Shown: piece by piece, positions 57,019 through 64,000 of the stretch
Numbering within the stretch: position 1 is the stretch's first letter
Layout of the letters: each line of letters opens with the position of its first letter
Source of the DNA: Pseudomonas bijieensis
Lineage (GTDB): Bacteria; Pseudomonadota; Gammaproteobacteria; Pseudomonadales; Pseudomonadaceae
Length of the DNA: 64,000 nucleotides
Direction of reading: 5' to 3'
Assembly: GCF_013347965.1 (NCBI RefSeq)
Contig: NZ_CP048810.1
Coordinates: 2,914,001-2,978,000 of the forward strand
The notes under the pieces: generated by a model
Databases searched by the model: none
Told to the model about the DNA's origin: nothing
The model's input: only the letters and a program-made list of their open reading frames with translations
Program-made: the position numbers and the translations under genes

Positions 57019-57353
57019 CGCGCCATGCTGCGAGCGAAAACCGGCGGTCCACTGAAAATCAACTGTGGGAGCGAGCTTGCTCGCGATAGCGTCGGTTCAG
57101 CCGACTTGATGTTGACTGGCACACCGCAATCGCGAGCAAGCTCGCTCCCACAAAGACTCCAGCACCTGCCCCAACACGCTAAAACGTAAACGCCAGGCAA
57201 AAAGAAACCCCGAGAAGTGGGGAGACAACTCGGGGTTAAACGTGACCATTCAAGGTCCGTACAACAAGCGACAAGCACCGGAGCACAATGCTCGCTCTTG
57301 TTGGTAAAGAGTCTGACTCATTAGGCAGTAGGAAGGTTCCCACAAAATCCCGG
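57019..57353. other. 335-base convergent region with REP pair and RNA-like folds
   Basis: Holds a class A REP pair (57063-57152), then AACCCCGAG-N14-CTCGGGGTT (57206-57237) and CAACAAG (57262-57268) paired with CTTGTTG (57297-57303) enclosing GAGCA-CAA-TGCTC. No open frame with a ribosome site. The stems lack T runs and may end either the CoA-transferase or the DUF3509 transcript, or belong to a small RNA. Confidence 0.45.
57063..57152. repeat. REPIN (class A)
   Basis: CTGTGGGAGCGAGCTTGCTCGCGATAG and inverted AATCGCGAGCAAGCTCGCTCCCACA around about 36 bases, directly after the CoA-transferase stop. Confidence 0.88.
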
Positions 57354-57641
57354 TCAATTCGCCGCGCCCATGACCTTGTCGCGCGCCAGATTACGCAGCG
57401 CCGCAATCACACAAGGCTCCAGGCGGCCCTCGGCAATCAGCACATCGCGATGCAGGCCATCGACCACATCCGTCAACTGACGCTTGTCGGTCAATTGGGC
57501 CTGATTGAACACTCGCTCGACCATAATGGCCCCGGAGGCATTCTTCAGCGTCACCAGGCATTCGCCCTTGGCGCCGGAGGGAGTCAGCGTGACCTGATAC
57601 GGGCTCAAAGCCTCACCCAGCAATAGGCTGATACTTTCCAT
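57354..57641 (-). CDS. Small conserved protein, DUF3509-like
   Basis: 95 residues: MESISLLLGEALSPYQVTLT, then PSGAKGECLVTLKNASGAIM and RLEPCVIAALRNLARDKVMG. The size and the pattern (ISLLL..ALSPY, LTLTP..GAKG, VDGLHRD) fit the Pseudomonas-specific DUF3509 group as I remember it. AAGGGTGAG before the ATG at 57641 marks the start; the reading frame upstream of it is not translated. Function unknown. It is the next gene after the kinase-less sensor on the same strand, 184 bases away. Confidence 0.65.
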   Translation of the reverse strand: MESISLLLGEALSPYQVTLTPSGAKGECLVTLKNASGAIMVERVFNQAQLTDKRQLTDVVDGLHRDVLIAEGRLEPCVIAALRNLARDKVMGAAN

Positions 57642-57825
57642 TCGCTCACCCTTCAATAGTCCGAAAACAACTGCATGTTCACAGTAAGTGACCGTGGGCC
57701 GCAGCAGAAAGTTCGTCAGCGCACCGAACCGGCACGCCTTCAACCTGTTCAACCGAGCATGCGCGTCCAATATGACAGGCAAACAACAGCTTTCTCTAGC
57801 AGCCTTTGCGTGGTGACGGTCGGCA

Positions 57826-59196
57826 TCAAGCCATGAACCTGTCGCAACGGCGCAAACGCCGCCCGACATCGGACCAGCCCCCCAGGATGCCGCGCAATTG
57901 CCCATCGGCCCCATAGAAAGGCACCGACCAATGATAGATTTCCCGCAATTGGCCGCTGAACATCAATTGCCGGTCGAAGAACCGAGACTGGCCAGTGCGC
58001 AATTGCTCCATCACCTCCCCATGCAGCAACTGCGCAGTGGCTGGCGGGAATGCTGCCGAATCCGTCAGCCGCGTGCCCCGAAGCTTTTCGAAGCGGGTCG
58101 CAAACTGGTCCTCGTAGCTTTTGTTGCACATGATCAGGCGCCCCTCCAGATCACGGATGAAAATCGGGTCGGGAATGGCATCCATCAAGGCCCGCTGGAG
58201 CATCAACTGGTCCTTGAGAACCGCTTCGGCCTTGAGGCGTTGATCGATCTGAATCTGCAGGCGGCGGTTCCACAGCAGGGACAAGAGGCCAAAGACCACG
58301 ACCACGGTCACACACCAGTAACCCCATCGAGACAGCCGCTCCCAGATCGATGGCGCCTGGACCGGCGTAATGCCGGCCATCCACTTGGTGCGCAGCGCGC
58401 GCATGTCCTCGGCCGGAAAAGCTTCCAAGGCTTTATTCAAGATGCTCAACAGCGCGGACAGGTCCTGGCGTACCGCCAGGTAGTCCGGTTCCCACTTGCC
58501 CTCGAGGCCGCTGCCTACCTGCAATTGCCCGGCTGGATAGAGATGCACCCCGGTTTCATTTTCGATGGTGGCATAGGCTTCCCGGCTCTCTACCAGCGCC
58601 CGCGCCTCACCATAGGTCTTGGTCGTGCGCAATTTGATCGCCGGGTAATCGCGCCTGATTTCCGCTTCCAATGCATGCCGTGCCGGCAATGCCAGGACCT
58701 TCCCTTCAAGCTGCTCCAGCGAATGAAGAGACGATTCCCCGTCACGGCCGACGAATACCCAGCCGGAACCGCCGAATGCATGACTGAAACTCAGAAAATC
58801 CCTACGTTCTTCATTCATCGCCAGCAGGGTCGTCATGTCGGCCTCGCCATTCTCCAGCATCGTCAGCAACTCGCCGGGGGAGAACGACTCCCGATGCACG
58901 AACTCAAGGCCGGTCATTTGCGCGATGCGCTGGAGAATGTCGTGGTTCAGTCCGTTCCACTGCCCCTGTTCATTCTTGAACAGGTACAACGGAAACTGCA
59001 TCGTCGCCACGATGACCCTGGGGTTCTCCTTGATCCACTTCAATTCCTGCGCATCCAGCATCAGGCGCTCGCCAGGATTGAACGGCGGCGTTTCGAAAGC
59101 CGCCAACTGCGCCGCGTTCCCCCCCTGCGCCGAGTACATCAGCGCCAGGCCCATTACCCAGCCCAAGGCGGGCTTGCCTTTGATAAAAAACGACAT
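57826..59196 (-). CDS. Periplasmic-binding/PAS sensor protein lacking a kinase domain
   Basis: 456 residues with the N-terminal half of a BvgS-type sensor. It has a signal peptide (KGKPALGWVMGLALMYSAQG), a periplasmic solute-binding (SBP3) domain at about 50-275 (VIVATMQFPLYLFKNEQGQW; FLSFSHAFGGSGWVFVGRDG), one TM helix at 291-309 (WGYWCVTVVVVFGLLSLLW) and a PAS domain at 330-445 (AIPDPIFIRDLEGRLIMCNK). Family members continue into histidine kinase and receiver domains; here the frame ends at WSDVGRRLRRCDRFMA and no other frame encodes a kinase before the next gene. The start was set at the second ATG (59196) because AGGA is seven bases before it. Confidence 0.8.
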   Translation of the reverse strand: MSFFIKGKPALGWVMGLALMYSAQGGNAAQLAAFETPPFNPGERLMLDAQELKWIKENPRVIVATMQFPLYLFKNEQGQWNGLNHDILQRIAQMTGLEFVHRESFSPGELLTMLENGEADMTTLLAMNEERRDFLSFSHAFGGSGWVFVGRDGESSLHSLEQLEGKVLALPARHALEAEIRRDYPAIKLRTTKTYGEARALVESREAYATIENETGVHLYPAGQLQVGSGLEGKWEPDYLAVRQDLSALLSILNKALEAFPAEDMRALRTKWMAGITPVQAPSIWERLSRWGYWCVTVVVVFGLLSLLWNRRLQIQIDQRLKAEAVLKDQLMLQRALMDAIPDPIFIRDLEGRLIMCNKSYEDQFATRFEKLRGTRLTDSAAFPPATAQLLHGEVMEQLRTGQSRFFDRQLMFSGQLREIYHWSVPFYGADGQLRGILGGWSDVGRRLRRCDRFMA

Positions 59197-59270
59197 CTGC
59201 ATTTCCTTCGAGATGACTCGCCCGTTCCTCCAAGGGCGAAACCCGACCAGTTTGGCATGCAGAAACAAGA

Positions 59271-59292
59271 AAGCCCGTCAGGAGACGGGCTT
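59271..59292 (-). terminator. Intrinsic terminator after thrC
   Basis: AAGCCCGTC-AGGA-GACGGGCTT: perfect nine-base stem. On the minus strand it is followed by TCTTGTTTCT, T-rich. It is 24 bases after the thrC stop. Confidence 0.85.
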
Positions 59293-59315
59293 CAAAATGT
59301 GACAGATTTACGCGG

Positions 59316-60725
59316 TCAGAGCGGCTTGCCGCGGTTGCCATGCTGGCTGACAAAGGCCTGCACGGCCTTCAAGTCGTTAGGCAACACGGTGCAACGCTCA
59401 TCTCGTTCAAACAAATCAGAAAGATGCGCAGGTAGTTCGAGCGCTTTTCCTACACCTGCTTTCTCCACCGCTTCCGGGAACTTGACCGGGTGAGCCGTGC
59501 CCAGGATTACCATCGGGATGTCCAGGCTGCGACGGCACTCCCGGGCGGCCCTGACGCCGATGGCCGTGTGCGGATCGAGCAGTTCACCGCTCTGACCGAA
59601 CACCTCGGCGATGGTTTCGCAGGTCTGTTCATCGTCCACGGCCAGGGAATCGAACAGCTTGCGGGCTTCGGTCCAGCGCTCAGGCTCGACGCTGAAACCA
59701 CCACCCTGGCGGAAGCTGTCCATCAGGCCGGCAATGGCCGCACCATTGCGACCGTGCAGGTCGAACAGCAGGCGCTCGAAGTTCGACGACACCATGATGT
59801 CCATCGAAGGCGACAGCGTGGCGTGCAGGGTTTCCTTGACGTACTGGTTGCCGCTCATGAAGCGGTGCAGGATGTCGTTGCGGTTGGTGGCGACGATCAA
59901 TTGATTGATCGGCAGGCCCATGTTGCGCGCCAGGTAGCCGGCGAAGATATCGCCGAAGTTGCCGGTCGGCACCGAGAACGACACCGAGCGGGCCGGGCCG
60001 CCCAATTGCAGGGCCGCGTGGAAGTAATAAACGATCTGGGCCATGATCCGCGCCCAGTTGATCGAGTTCACCGCCACCAACCGCGTGCCCTTGAGGAAGC
60101 TCTGGTCGGCGAAACTGGCCTTGACCATTTCCTGGCAGTCATCGAAGTTGCCTTCGATGGCGATGTTGTGGATGTTATCGCCAAAAATCGTCGTCATCTG
60201 CCGACGCTGCACTTCCGAGACCCGGTTGTGCGGGTGCAGGATGAAAATGTCGACGTTCTCGCAATGCTTGCAGCCTTCGATGGCCGCCGAGCCGGTGTCG
60301 CCAGAGGTGGCACCGACGATCACCACACGCTCGCCACGCTTTTGCAGCACGTAGTCCAGCAGGCGACCGAGCAATTGCAGAGCGAAGTCCTTGAACGCCA
60401 GGGTCGGGCCGTGGAACAGCTCCATGACCCATTCGTTACCGTTGAGCTGACGCAGCGGCGCGATGGCGTTGTGGGAAAAGACGCCATAGGTCTCTTCCAG
60501 GATCTTTTTGAAATCGGCGTCCGGGATGCTGCCGGTGACGAACGGGCGCATGACCCGGAACGCCAGCTCGTGATACGGCAGGCCGGCCCAGGAAGCGATT
60601 TCTTCCTGGGTGAAACGCGGCAGGTTTTCCGGCACATAGAGACCGCCGTCCGTGGCCAGGCCGGCCAGGAGGACATCTTCGAAATTCAGGGCCGGTGCCT
60701 GGCCGCGGGTGCTGATATAGCGCAT
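59316..60725 (-). CDS. thrC: Threonine synthase
   Basis: 469-residue PLP enzyme, O-phosphohomoserine to threonine. The N-terminus MRYISTRGQAPALNFEDVLL and the PLP lysine in LFHGPTLAFKDFALQLLGRL (about 113) are typical of the long bacterial form. Other marks are VIVGATSGDTGSAAIEGCKH, VSFSVPTGNFGDIFAGYLAR and IVATNRNDILHRFMS. It follows hom by 105 bases in the same direction, so a hom-thrC operon is likely; the upstream codons before 60725 are not part of the gene. Confidence 0.96.
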   Translation of the reverse strand: MRYISTRGQAPALNFEDVLLAGLATDGGLYVPENLPRFTQEEIASWAGLPYHELAFRVMRPFVTGSIPDADFKKILEETYGVFSHNAIAPLRQLNGNEWVMELFHGPTLAFKDFALQLLGRLLDYVLQKRGERVVIVGATSGDTGSAAIEGCKHCENVDIFILHPHNRVSEVQRRQMTTIFGDNIHNIAIEGNFDDCQEMVKASFADQSFLKGTRLVAVNSINWARIMAQIVYYFHAALQLGGPARSVSFSVPTGNFGDIFAGYLARNMGLPINQLIVATNRNDILHRFMSGNQYVKETLHATLSPSMDIMVSSNFERLLFDLHGRNGAAIAGLMDSFRQGGGFSVEPERWTEARKLFDSLAVDDEQTCETIAEVFGQSGELLDPHTAIGVRAARECRRSLDIPMVILGTAHPVKFPEAVEKAGVGKALELPAHLSDLFERDERCTVLPNDLKAVQAFVSQHGNRGKPL

Positions 60726-60830
60726 GGGGCAAACCTTCGGTTTGGGCTTCAAGCGTTGAAGTTGCAAGCTACACATCAAAGGCACGTTTGCCTTCGTTCG
60801 CGGCCTGCAACTTATCCGCTTGCCGCTAAA

Positions 60831-62135
60831 TTAATTCAAATGTTCAACGCGGATACGGACCACCGGGCCAACGACCCCCTGGAGCGCTTCCAGCGCCGCA
60901 ATCGCATCGTTGATGCGCTGCTCGACCACACGGTGGGTCAGCAGGATCATCGGCACCAGGCCGTCGTGTTCCTCGACTTCCTTCTGCATGATCGACTCGA
61001 TGTTGATGCCGCGTTCCGAGAGGATACTCGCCACTTGGGCCAGCACGCCCGGATGGTCCTTGGCCTGGATGCGCAGGTAGTAGGAGCTTTCGCACGCTTC
61101 GATCGGAAGAATCGGGTGAGCCGACAGCGAGTCTGGCTGGAAGGCCAGGTGCGGCACACGGTTTTCCGGGTCCGAAGTCATGGCGCGAACCACGTCCACC
61201 AGGTCGGCAATCACCGAAGAGGCCGTCGGTTCCATGCCCGCACCAGCGCCGTAGAACAACGTCGAGCCGGAGGCATCACCGTTGACCATCACCGCGTTCA
61301 TCACGCCGTTGACGTTGGCGATCAGGCGATCGGCCGGGATCAAGGTCGGGTGCACACGCAGCTCGATGCCGTTGGCGGTGCTGCGCGCCACGCCCAGGTG
61401 CTTGATGCGATAGCCCAGGGCTTCGGCGTAGTTCACGTCAGCGGTGGTCAGCTTGGTAATGCCTTCGGTGTACGCCTTGTCGAACTGCAATGGAATGCCA
61501 AACGCAATGGAGGCCAGGATCGTCAGCTTGTGCGCTGCGTCGATGCCTTCCACGTCGAATGTCGGATCCGCCTCGGCGTAGCCCAGGGCCTGAGCTTCGG
61601 CTAGCACATCCTCAAAGGTGCGACCCTTTTCGCGCATCTCGGTGAGGATGAAGTTGCCGGTGCCGTTGATGATCCCCGCGACCCAGTTGATACGGTTGGC
61701 CGACAGGCCTTCGCGGATCGCCTTGATCACCGGGATGCCACCGGCCACGGCGGCTTCGAAAGCCACGATCACGCCCTTCTCCCGGGCCTTGGCGAAAATT
61801 TCATTACCGTGAACAGCGATAAGCGCCTTGTTCGCGGTGACCACATGCTTGCCATTCTCGATGGCCTTGAGTACCAACTCGCGGGCAACGGTATAGCCGC
61901 CCACCAGCTCTATGACGATGTCGATCTCAGGGTTCGTGGCCACTTCGAAGACATCGTTGGTAATCGCAATACCGGTCGTCTGGAACTGAGGCTTTGGCGT
62001 GCGCATGGCAATTTGTGCCACTTCGATCCCACGCCCGGCACGACGAGCAATTTCCTCGGCGTTGCGCTGAAGTACGTTGAAGGTGCCGCCACCGACGGTA
62101 CCTAACCCACAGATGCCTACTTTGACCGGATTCAC
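60831..62135 (-). CDS. hom: Homoserine dehydrogenase
   Basis: 434 residues from a GTG start with GGGAG seven bases before it. It reduces aspartate semialdehyde to homoserine, the branch point to threonine and methionine. N-terminal NAD(P) motif VKVGICGLGTVGGGTFNV, catalytic/substrate block KALIAVHGNEIFAKAREKG, the Lys/Asp region ANRINWVAGIINGTGNFILT and FDVEGIDAAHKLTILASIAF. The last 90 residues are an ACT domain (YLRIQAKDHPGVLAQVASIL), the threonine feedback site. Precedes thrC. Confidence 0.95.
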   Translation of the reverse strand: MNPVKVGICGLGTVGGGTFNVLQRNAEEIARRAGRGIEVAQIAMRTPKPQFQTTGIAITNDVFEVATNPEIDIVIELVGGYTVARELVLKAIENGKHVVTANKALIAVHGNEIFAKAREKGVIVAFEAAVAGGIPVIKAIREGLSANRINWVAGIINGTGNFILTEMREKGRTFEDVLAEAQALGYAEADPTFDVEGIDAAHKLTILASIAFGIPLQFDKAYTEGITKLTTADVNYAEALGYRIKHLGVARSTANGIELRVHPTLIPADRLIANVNGVMNAVMVNGDASGSTLFYGAGAGMEPTASSVIADLVDVVRAMTSDPENRVPHLAFQPDSLSAHPILPIEACESSYYLRIQAKDHPGVLAQVASILSERGINIESIMQKEVEEHDGLVPMILLTHRVVEQRINDAIAALEALQGVVGPVVRIRVEHLN

Positions 62136-62267
62136 TCTTGACTCCCCATGAAACGGCCGACGCAAGGTCGGCCGTGAAATACAGCCGCGCAGCAACGCGA
62201 CTTTTTGTTTAACGGCCCGACGAAGGTTTTCGCCGAGCCGTGATCTTCAGAAGCGAATCGCCCATGA

Positions 62268-62999
62268 TCATTTCGCGCCCAACGCCAGTTTGGCGACTTG
62301 TGGCGCCGGCTGGTAGCCCGGAATCACCTGGCCGTCGGCCAAAACGATGGCCGGCGTACCGTTCACGCCAATGGACTGGCCCAAGGCGAACTGCTTGGAG
62401 ACCGGGTTCTCGCACTTGGCGGCCTTGATTTCCTTGCCATCGACCATCTTGTCCATTGCCGCTTTCTTGTCCTTGGAGCACCAGACCGCCTGCAACTGCT
62501 CATCGCCCGGCGAGCCCAGGCCCTGACGCGGGAACGCGACATAGCGCACTTCGATGCCGCGCTTGTTCAGCTCGGGCACTTCGGCGTGCAGTTTGTGGCA
62601 ATACGGGCAGGTGGTGTCAGTGAACACCGTGATGTGGGACTTGGTTTCGCCAATCGCCGGATAAACCACGGTTTCTGCGACTGGAATGCCGTTGATCAAC
62701 TTGGAAATGCCCTGGCGCTCGGTCATTTCGGTGAGATTGACCGGCTTGCCGTCCTTGAGCTCGAACAGGTTGCCCTGGACGATGTACTGACCGTCGGCGC
62801 TGGCGTAGAGCACGCGGCTGCCCTTGAGCTTGACCTCATACAGGCCGGCCATGGGGCTGGCCGAAATGGTTTCGATCGGCACTTCGAGCTGAAGGTTTTC
62901 CAGGCTCTTGCGGATAGCCTTGTCGGCCGCGTCGTCGGCGATGGCAAAGGTACTGGCCAACGCAATGGCGGCGGCGGTGAACATCTGGATCAAACGCAT
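62268..62999 (-). CDS. dsbC: Thiol:disulfide interchange protein DsbC
   Basis: 243 residues with Sec signal (MRLIQMFTAAAIALASTFAI, cleavage after ADD-near residue 20). Periplasmic disulfide isomerase: N-terminal dimer domain (IRKSLENLQLEVPIETISAS), then thioredoxin domain with active site DTTCPYCHKLHAEV (CXXC). The C-terminal GVNGTPAIVLADGQVIPGYQ carries the cis-Pro. CAGGAG sets the start at 62999. It sits between hom and xerD, an order also known from other pseudomonads. Confidence 0.93.
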   Translation of the reverse strand: MRLIQMFTAAAIALASTFAIADDAADKAIRKSLENLQLEVPIETISASPMAGLYEVKLKGSRVLYASADGQYIVQGNLFELKDGKPVNLTEMTERQGISKLINGIPVAETVVYPAIGETKSHITVFTDTTCPYCHKLHAEVPELNKRGIEVRYVAFPRQGLGSPGDEQLQAVWCSKDKKAAMDKMVDGKEIKAAKCENPVSKQFALGQSIGVNGTPAIVLADGQVIPGYQPAPQVAKLALGAK

Positions 63000-63146
63000 G
63001 GGGACTCCTGAGGCGAACAAATGAGACGGGAAACGCCGACCCGCAGATTCGGGTTCCAACCGCCCACTGTGCAAACCGACAAAGCCTACCACATAAGGCT
63101 CGCGTGACCGAATGCCGCTGACGCAAGACATTGGTGGCGGCTTTTC

Positions 63147-63251
63147 CGTGGGAGCGGGCGTGTGAGAACAAGGCTTGCCCTCGATGGCCGCGCCGCGGTG
63201 CAACAACGGAGCCGCGTTATCGTTCATCGCGGGCAAGCCTTGCTCCCACAG
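63147..63251. repeat. REP pair, class A variant
   Basis: CGTGGGAGCGGGCGTGTGAG with the following AACAAGGCTTGCCCTCGATG (left, with an insertion-like disruption) and inverted ATCGCGGGCAAGCCTTGCTCCCACAG (right, clean). The left arm has picked up extra bases (GCGGGCGTGTGAGAACAAGG). Between dsbC and xerD. Confidence 0.65.
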
Positions 63252-63261
63252 GGGATTTTAT

Positions 63262-64000
63262 TCAGCCACGCGGGTGATGCCTGGCATGCAGATCCTGCAA
63301 CCGCGCCCGGGCAACGTGAGTGTAGATCTGGGTGGTGGACAGGTCGCTATGGCCGAGCAACATCTGCACCACTCGCAGGTCGGCGCCGTGGTTGAGCAGG
63401 TGCGTGGCGAAGGCGTGGCGCAAGGTGTGAGGCGAAAGGGATTTGTTGATCCCGGCCACCTTGGCCTGGTGCTTGATACGGTGCCAGAAGGTCTGACGGG
63501 TCATCTGCTCGCCGCGCAGGCTGGGAAACAGCACGTCGCTGGGACGCCCACCCAGCAATTCATGGCGGGCATCGCGCATGTAGCGCTCGACCCAGACAAT
63601 CGCTTCCTCCCCCATCGGCACCAGGCGTTCCTTGCTACCTTTGCCCATCACCCGCAGCACACCCTGGCGCAAATTGACCTGCTCCAGCGTCAAGCTGATC
63701 AACTCGGTGACACGCAGGCCGCAGGCATACAGGACTTCCAACATGGCCCGGTCGCGCTGACCGATGGCTTCGCTGAGGTCGGGCGCCGCCAGCAACGCTT
63801 CCACATCGGCTTCCGACAGGGATTTGGGCAACGGGCGCCCCAATTGCGGCATTTCCACGCGCAAGGTCGGGTCCACCGCAATCAGCTTTTCCCGCAGCAA
63901 GTAGCGATAAAACCCACGCAAACCGGAGAGAAACCGCGCGGTCGAGCGTGGTTTGTAGTCCTGCTCCAGGCGCCAGGCCAAGTGATCGAGGATCAACTCC
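63262..64000 (-). CDS. xerD: Tyrosine recombinase XerD (5' end outside the window)
   Basis: The window covers the C-terminal 245 or so residues of a recombinase that resolves chromosome dimers at dif with XerC. All catalytic residues are visible: Arg in ACGLRVTELISLTL, Lys in RVMGKGSKERLVPMG, HxLRH in SPHTLRHAFATHLLNHGADL, the second His in LLGHSDLSTTQIYTHV and the nucleophile Tyr just after in QIYTHV. The frame continues beyond 64000 with no start codon in the window. Stop TAA-type codon at 63262. It lies upstream of dsbC in the same direction, so it may be the first gene of xerD-dsbC. Confidence 0.93.
   Translation of the reverse strand, partial: ELILDHLAWRLEQDYKPRSTARFLSGLRGFYRYLLREKLIAVDPTLRVEMPQLGRPLPKSLSEADVEALLAAPDLSEAIGQRDRAMLEVLYACGLRVTELISLTLEQVNLRQGVLRVMGKGSKERLVPMGEEAIVWVERYMRDARHELLGGRPSDVLFPSLRGEQMTRQTFWHRIKHQAKVAGINKSLSPHTLRHAFATHLLNHGADLRVVQMLLGHSDLSTTQIYTHVARARLQDLHARHHPRG

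Noticed and set aside
57354..57914. Long frame upstream of the DUF3509-like start
   Set aside because: The first 90 codons overlap the end of the sensor gene in another frame and lack a ribosome site; only the ATG at 57641 fits.
59490..61604. 704-residue open frame opposite thrC and hom
   Set aside because: Long antisense frames are expected in GC-rich coding DNA; composition is shadow-like and it covers two well-recognised genes.

Overview
The window is a stretch of a Pseudomonas chromosome, most likely the P. fluorescens group. The evidence is the high GC content, the many GTGGGAGCGAGCCTGCTCGC-type REP/REPIN repeats, the Pseudomonas-type wsp chemosensory operon, a mexJK-mexL-like efflux locus, and the gene order tsaB-adk-ppc ... 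lptF ... lysS-prfB-wsp, which as far as I recall is also the order in P. aeruginosa. No prophage, insertion sequence, CRISPR array, rRNA or tRNA was recognised. Almost everything looks like vertically inherited chromosome; the only mobile-type module is one small toxin-antitoxin pair.

Layout. 0.1-7.4 kb: dapE (lysine/peptidoglycan precursor), rlmA, a small acidic protein, a cold-shock protein, plsB (first step of phospholipid synthesis), two small YbaY-like proteins and a DUF4197 exported protein. 7.5-12.4 kb: RND efflux operon (adaptor plus pump, no outer-membrane channel) with a divergent TetR repressor. 12.6-17 kb: rsmJ, a protein with an internal 45-residue repeat, an extensin-like protein, a PEP-mutase-family enzyme and a DUF72 protein. 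17.2-21.5 kb: tsaB, adk, ppc. 21.7-28 kb: small envelope proteins including lptF behind an AlgU-like promoter, a frameshifted lipoprotein hydrolase, a DUF1704/QEGLA protein and a TetR regulator. 28-39.4 kb: lysS, prfB and the complete wsp operon (wspA-B-C-D-E-F-R, minus strand), the surface-sensing pathway that controls c-di-GMP through WspR. 39.7-48.9 kb: a DUF533 protein, then a LysR regulator, an aldehyde dehydrogenase and a ydcSTUVW-like putrescine/polyamine ABC transporter plus second aldehyde dehydrogenase. 48.9-49.7 kb: a ParDE/RelBE-like toxin-antitoxin pair and a small protein. 50-64 kb: opgD, an Old Yellow Enzyme, recJ, yaeQ, a CaiB-type CoA-transferase, a DUF3509 protein, a sensor protein lacking its kinase, thrC, hom, dsbC and the start-less 3' part of xerD (hom-dsbC-xerD run towards the threonine genes on the minus strand).

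The most important observation for a reader is that three genes (wspR, prfB and a lipoprotein hydrolase) each carry one extra base in a homopolymer. prfB is essential, so these are probably sequencing errors. If they are real, WspR would lose the end of its cyclase domain. Other points for follow-up are the repeat protein at 13.5 kb, the AlgU-like promoter before lptF, perfect inverted repeats before mexJ/mexL and before the ybaY-like lipoprotein gene, a structured intergenic region at 57.2-57.3 kb, and 17 REP loci of two sequence families placed almost only at gene ends. I see no convincing large undescribed system; the window is mainly core genome.
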